Positions 17,418 to 27,391 are shown, counted from the first letter of the stretch. The stretch is 64,000 bases of DNA from Mycobacterium sp. 236(2023) (GCF_029623955.1 NZ_JARSBP010000007.1:62001-126000); one strand, 5' to 3'. The notes: a model not told the origin generated them from the sequence alone. Numbers and translations are program-made.

Positions 17418-19139
17418 TCACCCCGTCCAGGCCTGCTCCTGCCGAAACGCAACGATGGCGACGTCGAAGTTGTACTTGCCGGCGGTGATTCGCACGGTTT
17501 CGCGTGATTTCTGCTCGAACAGCAGGTCCGGTGCGGGCCCGCGGTCGTGGCGTCCGAGCGTGATGACGGTCGCGGAGAGGCCGGTGGGCGGGGCGTTGCG
17601 GGCTTGGTCGTTGACGATGATGGTGGGCACGAACTCCAGCGGTTGGCGCCGCGCCACGACGGTGATGTTGGGCTGCGCCAACGATTCCCAGCGGCGCGGG
17701 TCGGCGGCGTAGATGGCGATGCGCTCCCCCACGGCGGCGGCGCGGATCAGGAGCTGCCGCACGTAGAAGTCGGAGGTGTTCATGACGACGCGGGTGGCAC
17801 GCTGCGGGTCGGTCAGGGCCAGCATGATCATGTCGTCGCGCTGGATCGACGGGATGCTGGTTTTGTTGTCTCGCTCGGCGGCGCCGACGAGAATTCCGGT
17901 GGGCCCGATGGGGATGGTCAGCTGGGAGGGATCGCCGAGAGGCCGTGTGGGCAGCGCGATTCGGGGGCGCGCTGTGGGGGCGGCCCGCAACACCGCGGCG
18001 GCCTGATCACCGGGCAGGGTGTTGAGGTTCAGCGTGGGCGGCTGCTGGGGCCGTTGGGGGTCGTTGGTGCGCAACAGGGCCGACACGAGGACGGGTCCGC
18101 CGCCGTCGGACTGGACGCGGCGTTTCTTGGTCAGCATCGTCACCTGCACCACGTCGTCGGTGCGCAGCGCCCACATCTGCTGCAGCGAGGCGGTGGTGAT
18201 GTCTTCGGGTGAGAAGTAGTAGGTCGTCAGGAACCCGGGGTGCCCGTTGACGCGGCGCCACCCGACATCCACGGATTGCGCTGTCCGGCCGCGTGTTTGG
18301 GAACCTGAGAGACTGGATCGGGCCCCGACCAGCTCGCGCGCGGGCTGATCCTCGTCGCTGTAGTCGTCGACCTCCGGCTCGGGCGGTTCGGGGGCGTCGG
18401 CAAGCCCGGCGCCGAGGCGGTCGAGTGCGGTGTCGAGTTCTTCGGCGGTCAGCGCGGCCGCCCGGATCTGGACCTGCTGCAGCGCATTGATGATGCGTTC
18501 GGTGGCGGCCGCGGCGGCAGCACCGATCGAGCGCCGATAGGACAGGGCGGCCACCGAGTCGGCCAGGTCGAGGCGCACGATGAGGTGGGTGTCGCGATGA
18601 CCGGCTGCGGCCCGGTCGGCCAGCAGCGTGGAGTACAGCGGCGGATAGCCTTCACCGCGGCGGACGCGGTGCCCCGAGGACACCACGTCGATGCCGGCCA
18701 GCTTGAGCCCGCCCGGCTGGTCGAGCAGACCGGTGAGCACCTCCAGCGGTAAAACGTTGGTGCTCAACGATACTGACGAGCCGCGCAGGAATGTCGGCGT
18801 GTACGCCTTCCCGAAGACCCGCACCATCGTGACGGCCTCGTACTCATCGACCCGTACCCCGCACACGAGGTCGCCCTGGGCGATGTCCACCGCGGCGGCG
18901 GCAGGTTCGGGGTGGCGACGCCGGCGCCGCCACCGCGTCAGCGCCGCGATCCAGCCTGGCAGGTTGCGCCGGTGCACCGTGACGATCAGCAGCAGTAACA
19001 CACCGGCGGTGATGGCTGCGGCGGGCCACCACTGAAACCGGGCGGGCGGCAACAGGATCAGCGCGGTGATGGCGACGACTTCGACGGTCAGCACGACCGG
19101 CAGCGCCATCCGCAGTCCCAGGGTGCGTGCCTTGCTCAT
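17418..19139 (-). CDS. eccE: ESX membrane component EccE
   Basis: 573 residues; part of the type VII membrane complex at its periphery. Two N-terminal helices (about 6-52) then a basic Arg-rich patch and a long cytosolic or periplasmic domain, the EccE layout and size. The start at ATG 19139 is chosen over two ATGs upstream because AAGGG lies 6 bases ahead of it; the frame continues to 19172 inside the mycosin gene. Last gene of the ESX core operon, ending against the convergent trypsin cassette, so the cassette interrupts the join between ESX and T4SS genes. Confidence 0.88.
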   Translation of the reverse strand: MSKARTLGLRMALPVVLTVEVVAITALILLPPARFQWWPAAAITAGVLLLLIVTVHRRNLPGWIAALTRWRRRRRHPEPAAAAVDIAQGDLVCGVRVDEYEAVTMVRVFGKAYTPTFLRGSSVSLSTNVLPLEVLTGLLDQPGGLKLAGIDVVSSGHRVRRGEGYPPLYSTLLADRAAAGHRDTHLIVRLDLADSVAALSYRRSIGAAAAAATERIINALQQVQIRAAALTAEELDTALDRLGAGLADAPEPPEPEVDDYSDEDQPARELVGARSSLSGSQTRGRTAQSVDVGWRRVNGHPGFLTTYYFSPEDITTASLQQMWALRTDDVVQVTMLTKKRRVQSDGGGPVLVSALLRTNDPQRPQQPPTLNLNTLPGDQAAAVLRAAPTARPRIALPTRPLGDPSQLTIPIGPTGILVGAAERDNKTSIPSIQRDDMIMLALTDPQRATRVVMNTSDFYVRQLLIRAAAVGERIAIYAADPRRWESLAQPNITVVARRQPLEFVPTIIVNDQARNAPPTGLSATVITLGRHDRGPAPDLLFEQKSRETVRITAGKYNFDVAIVAFRQEQAWTG

Positions 19140-19149
19140 CGCCATCCCT

Positions 19150-20814
19150 TCATGACATCCGCCTACGCACACCGGTGACCGCGGCGATGACGGCTGCCAG
19201 CACCAGAACTGCTGCGCCGCCGATCAGGGCCATGTTGCGCGGCCGCAGGTCCGGCCCGGGTGGCGGGGGCGGCACATAGAGGTCGGTGGTGAGCCGTTCC
19301 ACCGGTTTGGGGTCACCGACGGCGACGTCGAAGGTCAGCGCGGCGACCGGGTCGACCACTCCGAAGCCGACCTGGTTGTCGACCCCGCGCGGTGGGTTGT
19401 GCGCGGTCTCGGTGATACGCCGCATCACTTGGCGCGCAGTCAGTTGCGGGAACTTCGCCCGCACCAGTGACACCACCCCGGTGACGTAGGCCGCCGAGAA
19501 GCTGGTGCCCCAGAAGTTGTTGCCCAGGCCGGGGTCGCGGTCGGGCAGCGCGTTGACCGCGGCGCCGTTGGTGTTGGACAGCCCCATGATCCGCCAGCCG
19601 GGGGCGGCCACCGATACCCACGGCCCGTTGATGCTGTCGGGCATCGGCTGCCCATCGGGGGTGACGGCGCCGACGGTGAGGACGTAGTCGGAGAACCAGG
19701 CCGGGGTGACGATGGTGCGCACGCCGGCCCAGTCGCGGGGGTCGTCAGGGTTGAGCGGGTTGAACGCGGGGTTCTGTCCGCAGTCGGGTCCTTCACCCTT
19801 GTTGCCCGCGGCGGCGACCACGACGACGTCCTTCTCGACGACGGCGTAGCGGATCGCCGCGCCGAGTGCGTCCTGGTTGACCGGCGCGGCGGCGTTGATG
19901 CACGACGCCGCGGAGATGTTGATGACCCGCACCCCCAGGTCGGCGGCGTGCCGAATGGCCTTGGCCAGCGTCACGATATCGCCGGCTTTGCGCTTGGCCT
20001 GGTCGGGATCGTTGGGGTCGGGGCGTGCCGGGGAGAACGCTGTCGAGGACTGCCTGATCGAGATCAGGGTGACGTCGGGGGCCACCCCGATCACGCCGTC
20101 GGGGCCTTGGGGCGGTGGTCCCCCGATGAGCGGTTGCGGGCCGCCGGGGTTGGCCGCGCCCTGGGCCGGCGCGACACCGGGTGGGGGCGGAGGCGGCGGC
20201 GCCCCGGGCGGCGGCGGTTCCGGCGCGGGGGGTGGAGGCGGCGGTGGTGCGGTGACCGTGACGGTGGACGGCTTCGGCGGTGCCGGGGGCGGGATGGTGG
20301 GCGCCGGGTTCGCGTCCACGGCAGGCGGCGGTGCCATCGGTCGGGCGCCCGCGGGTCGGGCGGTGGGGCGGTCGGCCGGATTGGCCGGTGCCGCACCGAT
20401 AATGGAGGCGACGATGGTGCCGTGGCTCTCGCAGTCGGTGAGCCCGCCGTTCTCCAGGCCCATCACGTAGTCGCCGCCGGGATACAGCGCTGGGAATCGC
20501 GGGTTGGGGGTGACACCGGTGTCGATCAGCGCCACCGACACCCCGGCGCCGGTGGAGTACTGCCAGGCTTCGCGGATGGCGAGCATCGCGTTGCCCGGAG
20601 GAGGTTGTGCCACATCGGGATCACCGATGACCACCGGGGTGACGCACGCTTTGTTCTGCCGCATCTCCTGGTCGGGGCCTGGGGTCTCGTCCGGGGGCAG
20701 CGCGCCGGGATCGATGACCGGCGGTGCGACTGCCAGGGCGGCCGGCGGCGCGAGGAGGTTGGCGGCCAGCAGCGCGACCGCGCCCGCCGCGGCGGCGGTG
20801 GAGCGAAAGCGCAT
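19150..20814 (-). CDS. mycP: Mycosin, subtilisin-like serine protease of the ESX system
   Basis: 554 residues, anchored outside the membrane, needed for stability and function of ESX complexes. Signal peptide (1-30), an N-terminal extension, catalytic Asp98 (ALIDTG), His131 (ESHGTIVAS) and Ser438 (WGTSFSAAYV), and a C-terminal membrane helix near 525-548 with a basic end. A Pro/Gly-rich loop of roughly 100 residues (about 142-245) follows the His; it is more proline-rich than most mycosin loops I know. The start overlaps the eccD stop as ATGA; a longer frame to 21207 lies inside eccD and is rejected. Confidence 0.95.
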   Translation of the reverse strand: MRFRSTAAAAGAVALLAANLLAPPAALAVAPPVIDPGALPPDETPGPDQEMRQNKACVTPVVIGDPDVAQPPPGNAMLAIREAWQYSTGAGVSVALIDTGVTPNPRFPALYPGGDYVMGLENGGLTDCESHGTIVASIIGAAPANPADRPTARPAGARPMAPPPAVDANPAPTIPPPAPPKPSTVTVTAPPPPPPPAPEPPPPGAPPPPPPPGVAPAQGAANPGGPQPLIGGPPPQGPDGVIGVAPDVTLISIRQSSTAFSPARPDPNDPDQAKRKAGDIVTLAKAIRHAADLGVRVINISAASCINAAAPVNQDALGAAIRYAVVEKDVVVVAAAGNKGEGPDCGQNPAFNPLNPDDPRDWAGVRTIVTPAWFSDYVLTVGAVTPDGQPMPDSINGPWVSVAAPGWRIMGLSNTNGAAVNALPDRDPGLGNNFWGTSFSAAYVTGVVSLVRAKFPQLTARQVMRRITETAHNPPRGVDNQVGFGVVDPVAALTFDVAVGDPKPVERLTTDLYVPPPPPGPDLRPRNMALIGGAAVLVLAAVIAAVTGVRRRMS

Positions 20815-22331
20815 CAGTGATACCTGACGTAGGACAGCAGGCCGATCGCCCAGGCCGCGAACGGGATGATCAGCGCGAGCAGCAGATACTCCAGGTACTC
20901 GACCGCTTGCCGGATCGGCGGGGAGAAGATGTGCGACGGGACGGTACCGCCGGCGATCAACCCGGCCAAAGCGACGGCCAGCACGCCGCCGGCCGCCCAC
21001 AGCCCGGTCGCCGTGTCGGTCGGGGCGGCGTGCAGACCGTAGTGCGCCGGGATTGCGATGAGCGACAGCGACGCGGCCACCACGATGGTGATCGCATGGC
21101 GGCGGTCGCGGAATGCCCGCGCCCGCAACACCAGAATCAACGCCACGACCGCGACCACCGTGACCGACGGCCACTGGGTGGCATTGCCGGGGGCGATCGC
21201 GAACCACGACGCCGCGAGCGCGACCAGACCGACGCCGAACAGGGTGCCGGTGAGGACCCGGTTGGATTTGCGGGCCACCTCGGCGACCTGCTCGCCGGTC
21301 AGCGTGACATCGTGCGGTGCGGACTCGACCGGCGACACGGTGTCCTCGGGCTGGCCGGGAGCGCGGGCGAAAAGGTCACGCCCGGTGATGGATCCGAAAC
21401 TCTGCCGCGGCACCTTCGCCATCCACAGGCCCATCGTCGGTGCCGAGCGGGCCGCGATGAGCACGGCGATGAGCAGCACGATCGCGATGCGCTGGCCGGG
21501 CACCGCGAAAAACATCCGCACCGCCGCCGCGCCGACCCCCGCGGCCGCGACGGTGATGATCGCAGTTGCCGCCGACCAGTGCCGCCCGGTGAACCGGGCC
21601 ATCATCAACGCGCCGACGATGGCGATCAGCGACGCCAGAAACCCATGGGGCGCAGCGGGTTCCGGTCCGGGCGGGCCGCACGCGCCGGCCAGCACCGCGG
21701 CAATCAGTCCCGCCCAGGCGGCGCCGTCGATGGTGCCGCGCGGCAGCCCGGTGCGCGCACCGAGCATTGCGCCCACGATCAACACGAGTGCCACGCCACC
21801 GAAGATCGCGGCGATCACCCAGTTCGCGTCGGCCGACCAGCGCATCCGCCACAGGATGACGGCGGCGACTGCGAGCGCGGTCGCGGTCAGCGATGCCGCG
21901 ACCGTGACCGCGTCGCGGGCGGACACGACGGGGAAATGCTCGGAGGCAAACCGTGCCAGCGCGGTGGACACGTTCTCGATGTTGGGTCCGTAGCGCTGCG
22001 CGGTTTGGGCGGGCACCAGGGCCAGCAACTCCCCATCGCTGACCCCTTGGGCGGCGAGCGAGATGTCGTGCGCCAGCACCGTCATTCCGGCGGCGCGCGC
22101 GAACTCGTAGGTGCCGCGGGCCAGTTCGGTGTCGCCCTGGGTGCGCAGGATGCGGTTGATGGTGTCCCGGGTGGCCTCGGTCAGCGCCGACAGCGGCACC
22201 GCCGCGGGCAGCACCAGATCGATCTGGTGGGCGTCACCGACCAGGATTGACACCCGGCACGATGCCGGCACCAGCGGCGCCCCGGGAGACGCCGGTGGGG
22301 ATGAGGGCAATCCGGGCCGCACCGCCGTCAT
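20814..22331 (-). CDS. eccD: ESX membrane channel protein EccD
   Basis: 505 residues: an N-terminal ubiquitin-like cytosolic domain (about 20-110) and eleven or so membrane helices after residue 130, the EccD layout. It forms the bulk of the inner membrane vestibule of type VII systems. Start ATG 22331 overlaps the stop of the EspI-like gene as ATGA; end overlaps mycP likewise, so four genes here are translationally coupled. A longer frame to 22655 is a shadow of the neighbour. Confidence 0.95.
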   Translation of the reverse strand: MTAVRPGLPSSPPASPGAPLVPASCRVSILVGDAHQIDLVLPAAVPLSALTEATRDTINRILRTQGDTELARGTYEFARAAGMTVLAHDISLAAQGVSDGELLALVPAQTAQRYGPNIENVSTALARFASEHFPVVSARDAVTVAASLTATALAVAAVILWRMRWSADANWVIAAIFGGVALVLIVGAMLGARTGLPRGTIDGAAWAGLIAAVLAGACGPPGPEPAAPHGFLASLIAIVGALMMARFTGRHWSAATAIITVAAAGVGAAAVRMFFAVPGQRIAIVLLIAVLIAARSAPTMGLWMAKVPRQSFGSITGRDLFARAPGQPEDTVSPVESAPHDVTLTGEQVAEVARKSNRVLTGTLFGVGLVALAASWFAIAPGNATQWPSVTVVAVVALILVLRARAFRDRRHAITIVVAASLSLIAIPAHYGLHAAPTDTATGLWAAGGVLAVALAGLIAGGTVPSHIFSPPIRQAVEYLEYLLLALIIPFAAWAIGLLSYVRYH

Positions 22332-24097
22332 CGGCGGTCCCGCGGCGCATCGGTGGTGGTCGGGAAGTGCTCGGCGATGGCCGCGGCGATCTCCACGAAA
22401 CGCCGCCGCGTCAGCCGGTTGAGTTCGTTGTCGACGTCGACGACACCGCCGGGGCGCAGGTTCATATCGAACGGCACCTCGATGACCGGCTGGCCGCGGG
22501 TGGCGAAGTGCTCCGTCACTGTTTTCAGCGTGGACTTGTCGACGTGACCGTCGTGGTCGTTGACGACGACCACGGACCGGTGCAGCAGACCGGTGTGACC
22601 GTTGTCGGACAGCCATTGCAATGTCTGTCCAGCCGCTGAGGCGCCGTCGATCCACGGTGATGCCACCACGATCAGCGCGTTGGCATCGTTGAGCACGGTC
22701 TGGGTGACCGGTGAGTCCATCGTCGAGCCGCAGTCGATGATCGAGATGGTGAAGTGGTTGTCCAGCCGTGCGGTGGCGGCGCGGTAGATCTCCGGGTCGA
22801 GCACTCGTCGCCGCGCGGTGGACGCCTCGCCGGCCAGCACGAACAGGCCCGCGTTGTTATTGCCGACACGGGTGCGCATGTCGGCGAAGGTGTGCAGGTG
22901 CTGGTCGGCGGCCAGTTCCCAGTAGGAGCCGGCGGCGTTGGGATCGACGCGGCTGCCGAGCTTGCCGAACGCGGTGTCGGCGTCGATGGCCACGACGCGG
23001 TCTTCTTGGCGCAGCTCGGCGAAGATCGAGCCGACGGCGGCGGCAACAGTGCTCTTACCGGTGCCGCCCTTGCCGAGCACAGCGATTTTGTAACGGCCCC
23101 GCAGCAGCGACCGGATCTTGGCTTCCAGTTCGGCCTGGCGTCGTTCGTCCGGCGACTGCCCGAGGTTGATCAGTCCGAACGTGCTGCGGAGCAACCACTT
23201 TCGCCATCCGCGCGCCGGGGGGATCTTGCGGCTCGGAACGAGTTCGCTGCTACGGATCTGGTCGACATAGTTGTAGTTGTCGTTTCGCCGACCGGGCTCC
23301 GGGCGGTACGGGTCGGCAGGTCGTGGTGCCGGGTCGGCCGACGGTCGCGCCGGCGGTGTCTGGTTCCAGGGCTGCTGCCGGGGATCGGCCTGCTGCGGCC
23401 CGCGCGGGTCGGCCGGGGGCCCGTACTGCTGTGGGTAGGTGCCGGTGCCGGTGGGCGGCTGCGGTCCGCGGGTTTCCCACGGCGGGGGCGGCGGCGCGTC
23501 GTCGCGGAACGGTGGCGGTCCGAAGCTCTGCCGCCCCACCACATCGGTGACGCCGGTGTTCTCACCGGGCGGTGGTGGCGGCGGCGTGGGACTGGGGCGT
23601 GCTGGTCCGCCCATGATGGGATCGGGCCACGCCGGGCGTTGCGGTGCGGACGCAGTGTCATCGGTGCCGGACGCGGCATCGTCAGTCGTTGGCTGCTGGG
23701 GTACCGCCGGCGGAGACGGCCACGCGGCACCGCCGAAAGGCACGGCGCCCGGCCCTGCGGCATCGCCGGTTTCGCCGGATGCGGTGAACGAATCGAACGT
23801 CGGGCGGTCCTCCCCCGGTGTCGGGGTGTGCCGGCCCGGCCGCGTTCCGGGATCGGTGTTCTCGTCCGGGTCCTGGGCGGCGTGGTTTCCGCGCGGCGAT
23901 GTTTCGGCGGGCGCGGCCGCGTAGGAGCCGTTACGCGGGTCGAAGCTCAGCGGCACCGACGTCGGCAGCGGCGGCATGCCGGGTGTGGGCGACACACCGG
24001 GCAGCGGCGGGGTCACAGGGGGCGACGACTGGCGGCGGGACGAATCCCCTGCGGCGTCGTCGATCTCGCTCTTCTCGCGATCGGTCACGGTGTCCAT
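22328..24097 (-). CDS. EspI-like protein: Pro-rich N-terminus and MinD/ParA-type ATPase
   Basis: 589 residues from ATG 24097. Residues 1-280 are Pro/Gly-rich and disordered; the rest is a MinD/ParA-like ATPase with deviant Walker A KGGTGKST and the strand DRVVAIDADTAFGKLG. EspI-type proteins sit in several ESX loci and tune secretion to ATP level. A GTG at 24088 with AAAGG 9 bases ahead may be the true start. Lying between eccB and eccD, not beside a replication or partition site, it is an ESX protein rather than a plasmid ParA. Overlap with eccD supports that. Confidence 0.85.
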   Translation of the reverse strand: MDTVTDREKSEIDDAAGDSSRRQSSPPVTPPLPGVSPTPGMPPLPTSVPLSFDPRNGSYAAAPAETSPRGNHAAQDPDENTDPGTRPGRHTPTPGEDRPTFDSFTASGETGDAAGPGAVPFGGAAWPSPPAVPQQPTTDDAASGTDDTASAPQRPAWPDPIMGGPARPSPTPPPPPPGENTGVTDVVGRQSFGPPPFRDDAPPPPPWETRGPQPPTGTGTYPQQYGPPADPRGPQQADPRQQPWNQTPPARPSADPAPRPADPYRPEPGRRNDNYNYVDQIRSSELVPSRKIPPARGWRKWLLRSTFGLINLGQSPDERRQAELEAKIRSLLRGRYKIAVLGKGGTGKSTVAAAVGSIFAELRQEDRVVAIDADTAFGKLGSRVDPNAAGSYWELAADQHLHTFADMRTRVGNNNAGLFVLAGEASTARRRVLDPEIYRAATARLDNHFTISIIDCGSTMDSPVTQTVLNDANALIVVASPWIDGASAAGQTLQWLSDNGHTGLLHRSVVVVNDHDGHVDKSTLKTVTEHFATRGQPVIEVPFDMNLRPGGVVDVDNELNRLTRRRFVEIAAAIAEHFPTTTDAPRDRR

Positions 24098-24146
24098 CCT
24101 TTGCGGCGACGATGTGGGCGTGCGGTCTGTGGTGGGGCTGGCGGTG

Positions 24147-25664
24147 CTAGCCGGGCGCTGCGGCGGCCTGCGTGGGTAGCGCCTCGGACCCGACGAGCGG
24201 GGCCAGCGTGTCGTGTTGGGTGAGGGCGTCGGCGCGGGTGAGCGCCGGGCCGGGTGCGAAGACCCGGATGAGCGGCCAGGGTGCCTGCCGGGCGTTCTGC
24301 GGTGAAACACCCAGTGCCCGAAGGGATTCCTCGGTGATTTCGATGCCATACCGCACGCCCTGGTCGGAAATCCACCACAGCGATTCGCGGCTGTTGGCGG
24401 CGGGTGCGGCGCTTGTCGTCATCACCAGGTTGGTCGCTCCCGGGGCGATGTAGACGCGGTCTGCCTCTACCGAGTTGGGGTCGCGGACGTTCTTGACCAG
24501 CGGGATGAGGTTGTTGTCGGCGGTCAGCGGGATCGGCAGCCCTTGCCCGGAGAGCACCGTGATCTCGGCGGAGCGGTCGGTGGAGCCTTTGGACCACGAC
24601 AGGCAGGTGGTGCCTTCCACGGTGGTGTCGACCAGTTCGAGGCGTGTCGTCGGGTAGAACGACACCGGCAGCGACTCCACCACGGGGACGACGGCGAGTT
24701 TGTCGGGGGCGACCTCGATCGGCGCGACGTCGCCGAATGAGTTCGCCGAGCGCAGCAGCGACGCCACGAACGGCGAAATGCGTTGCACCCCATTGGGAAG
24801 CAGCACATACAGGGTCATCGATCCGGGCTGCTGCAGGTCGCGTGCTTGCAGCACTGACCCGATCACCGCACCGGGCGCGATGTTCCACTGCGACGGCTGC
24901 CCCGCCTGCGGCACCGGCGGGCTCACCAGGGGGTCGGTCGCCGGGAGCGCGTCGAACAGTGCCTTGGACAACGGGATGGGGTCGGGTGCGGTCGAGTCGA
25001 CGCCGAGTGCCAACGCCACCGCCTTGTTGGACAGGTCGATCTCGGAGCGGTGCCCGTCCCAGATGACGTAGGTCTTGTCGGTGTAGCGGGCCAGGATCGC
25101 GCGCGGCATGCGCAGCGGCGCCGACCGCATCCCGACCGACAGCGGGCCGGCGATGGCCGAAACGACCGGTGTGCTGCCGGCCGACGTGGTAGATGTCGCC
25201 GCCGGCGCGGTGTCGCACACCGCCCACTGGGAGGCGTCACCGGTGCGCAGCGGCATCGCCGCGGGCGCTCCGACGATGCCGACGGTGGGGCCTTGCGGGT
25301 ACTTGGCCAGTTCGGCGGCTTTGACGAAGGTCGGGTTGTTGGCTTGGCCGGCGATGAGCCGAGCGCTGGCCAGGTTCAGCGCGGGATGCAGGCGGCCGTC
25401 GACCATCACGTACACCGCACCGGTGTCGCGGTCGGCGAGGATGTTGTCCTTGCCGACCTGGCCGGCCGGCTTGAACCACGACAGCACGAACATCAGGGCG
25501 ACGGCGAGCAGCGTGAACGTGATCCCGAGGATGAGGGCGGCGCTGCGCCGCTGCTCGGGGTCGTATTCCAGCCGCACGCCGTGATGGCTGAGCGCCGCCG
25601 CGTTGCGGCGGTTCCAGAAGTAATGCGCCGTGACCTGCAGGCGCGACGTCAGATTCAGCGCCAT
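24147..25664 (-). CDS. eccB: ESX component EccB
   Basis: 505 residues. Single helix near 41-63 after a short basic cytosolic tail, followed by a large exterior domain with the repeated beta-rich units typical of EccB, which joins the type VII pores on the outer face. Two cysteines (about residues 150 and 345) may form the known stabilising disulfide. ATG 25664 is chosen because GTAAGGT lies about 7 bases upstream; an in-frame extension to 25697 is possible. Confidence 0.94.
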   Translation of the reverse strand: MALNLTSRLQVTAHYFWNRRNAAALSHHGVRLEYDPEQRRSAALILGITFTLLAVALMFVLSWFKPAGQVGKDNILADRDTGAVYVMVDGRLHPALNLASARLIAGQANNPTFVKAAELAKYPQGPTVGIVGAPAAMPLRTGDASQWAVCDTAPAATSTTSAGSTPVVSAIAGPLSVGMRSAPLRMPRAILARYTDKTYVIWDGHRSEIDLSNKAVALALGVDSTAPDPIPLSKALFDALPATDPLVSPPVPQAGQPSQWNIAPGAVIGSVLQARDLQQPGSMTLYVLLPNGVQRISPFVASLLRSANSFGDVAPIEVAPDKLAVVPVVESLPVSFYPTTRLELVDTTVEGTTCLSWSKGSTDRSAEITVLSGQGLPIPLTADNNLIPLVKNVRDPNSVEADRVYIAPGATNLVMTTSAAPAANSRESLWWISDQGVRYGIEITEESLRALGVSPQNARQAPWPLIRVFAPGPALTRADALTQHDTLAPLVGSEALPTQAAAAPG

Positions 25665-25739
25665 CGCGCTGACCTTACCGACCCCGACATGCGGCAATGC
25701 GCCGTTGCCGAGATGCTGTGACGGGTGGGCTTCACGATG

Positions 25740-26597
25740 TCACGCGGCCTTCGGTGCGGCGAGCAGGCGGGCGAGGTCATCGGCCAGTTCGGCCACTGTC
25801 GCGGGCCACATGCTCATCCATTGGCGGCCGTCGGCACCGGTCGTCGTCGTCATGCTGATGCGGCCGTACTCGGTGTCGGCGACGGTCAGCACCTGCGGGT
25901 GGACGTGATGGCTGATGCCGCGGTCGACGACCGCCACGACCGCCATCGCCGACTCGTCGTGGCGGGTCCCAGCGGCGAGCACCTCGGCTTGTTGGGGCTG
26001 CAGACCCAGGCGCGCCATCGCGGCGGTCACGGTGTCGCGGCCTCCGGCGTGGGCGTGCTCCATGGTGGATTGCAGAAGGTCGGTCGGCAGGTTGAATCCG
26101 TCGATCTGCGCGGCGGGGCTGTCGCCGAGGGCGGCCAGCAGCGGCTGGCACATCAATTCGACCTGGGCGCTGGGGCTGTCGGCCTCGCCGACTGCGTCGA
26201 TGACGACCTCGTCGCCGTCGCGGGCGATCATGGCGAGCCAGCGGCGGTGTTGGCAGACCGCCATGATGCGTTCGTGGACCAAGGGCGTGCCGTCGGTTCC
26301 GTGGCCGTTAGGCCGCCGGATCATCAGCAGCACTTGGCGTTCGGGGCGACCGAGGACGGTCATCCAGTCCCGGACGATGTCGTCGACGTCGCCGCGGGCG
26401 TCGATGACGCCGGCGGCGACCAGGCCGAGGTATTCGCCGGTCTGCTGGATAGGCAGCGGTCCGGCGGTGGTGTCGACGACGAGTTCGCCGTGCACCGACG
26501 GGATGAACGGCTTGACGCGCAGCGCGACGGGCATGGTTTCAATGCCCAGCAGTGCCTGCAGAATCCACAGTCCGTTGACTGTTGTCGTTAAAGACAT
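25740..26597 (-). CDS. espG: EspG-type PE/PPE chaperone
   Basis: 285 residues. Cytosolic chaperone that binds the tip of a PE-PPE pair and keeps it soluble for export. The pattern of an N-terminal LxxLxxLLGIE helix, central WxxxLGRPERQVLLMIRR strand and C-terminal alpha/beta end fits EspG. ATG 26597 has GGGGGAA upstream. Its place after the two esx genes and before eccB, and the presence of a PE-PPE pair, suit its role. Confidence 0.88.
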   Translation of the reverse strand: MSLTTTVNGLWILQALLGIETMPVALRVKPFIPSVHGELVVDTTAGPLPIQQTGEYLGLVAAGVIDARGDVDDIVRDWMTVLGRPERQVLLMIRRPNGHGTDGTPLVHERIMAVCQHRRWLAMIARDGDEVVIDAVGEADSPSAQVELMCQPLLAALGDSPAAQIDGFNLPTDLLQSTMEHAHAGGRDTVTAAMARLGLQPQQAEVLAAGTRHDESAMAVVAVVDRGISHHVHPQVLTVADTEYGRISMTTTTGADGRQWMSMWPATVAELADDLARLLAAPKAA

Positions 26598-26690
26598 CGC
26601 GGTTCCCCCAAGGACCTCAGCATGTTGATGGGGGACCAACCGTCGCGGCTGGCCCCCCACCGTGGGTGAAAAGTTAAGGCCGACAGGCCA

Positions 26691-26993
26691 TCAGATCGAG
26701 TTGAACGAGTTCATGCTCGCGATGTCGGTCCCGACGAAGTTTTCCACCGAGTCGCCGACGGTGCTGCCGTGGCGGATCAGCGTCTGCTTGCCCTCTTCGA
26801 TGCCCTGCATCAGCAGGTTATGGATGTTGGCGAACGCCGGGGCGCCCTGCTCGGTGCTGAAGAACTCCGCAATGCCGGCCAGTGTGTTGTTGGCCGAACC
26901 CATTGCGTTGTCCAGTTCCGCGCAGCACAGCGAGACGCCGTGCTGCCAGTCGGCGACGCCGGCCTTGTTGACGCCAATTACCTCTTCAGCCAT
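26691..26993 (-). CDS. WXG100-family ESX substrate, EsxA-position
   Basis: 100 residues, helix-turn-helix hairpin like ESAT-6/CFP-10 proteins. The central WxG is replaced by STEQGA, and the C-terminal export motif reads FVGTD, i.e. FxxxD where most have YxxxD. Second of the two esx genes, 32 bases after the first, so it should be the EsxA-like partner of a heterodimer. Both partners share the Phe substitution (see findings). Confidence 0.85.
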   Translation of the reverse strand: MAEEVIGVNKAGVADWQHGVSLCCAELDNAMGSANNTLAGIAEFFSTEQGAPAFANIHNLLMQGIEEGKQTLIRHGSTVGDSVENFVGTDIASMNSFNSI

Positions 26994-27025
26994 GGTTCAA
27001 ATCCCTTTCGTGACAGACGTTTTGG

Positions 27026-27349
27026 TTAGAGGCTGGACCAGTTGCCACCGCCGGCGACGGCGGCGATCTGGGATGCGTTGTCCATGTCGGTGTTGTCGAA
27101 GCCGTGCACGCTCTGGCGCAGTGCGTCGATGGCCAACTGCCACCGCGAGGTGACCTTGTTGACGGCGTCCTGGATCTCTCCGGTGGTCAGCACGTTGGTG
27201 GTACCGGCCTGGCCGGTCAGGTGCCCCATCGCGTGCAGGTCGTCGCCGCTGTGGGCGTACCGCTGAATCTGGTTGACCGTGTTCTCCATAAGTTCCTGGA
27301 GCTGGTCGGCGGCCCCGAGAACCTCTGCCTTGCCTACTTTTTCAGTCAT
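27026..27349 (-). CDS. WXG100-family ESX substrate, EsxB-position
   Basis: 107 residues, two long helices around a turn at HLTGQAGTTN where WxG would normally be. The C-terminal tail reads FDNTD, matching the FxxxD of its partner. First of the two esx genes, with AGAGGGGAT as Shine-Dalgarno and its own copy of the shared promoter about 40 bases upstream, giving a short leader. That promoter would let esx genes be made in excess of the upstream PE-PPE pair. Confidence 0.85.
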   Translation of the reverse strand: MTEKVGKAEVLGAADQLQELMENTVNQIQRYAHSGDDLHAMGHLTGQAGTTNVLTTGEIQDAVNKVTSRWQLAIDALRQSVHGFDNTDMDNASQIAAVAGGGNWSSL

Positions 27350-27391
27350 CGGACGGTGTATCCCCTCTGTGTCGAGTTCGTTCTGTTGTCG

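Noticed and set aside
22328..24097. Plasmid ParA partition ATPase
   Set aside because: MinD/ParA-type P-loop is present, but the long Pro-rich N-terminus and overlap with eccD fit EspI better, and no ParB or parS lies nearby.
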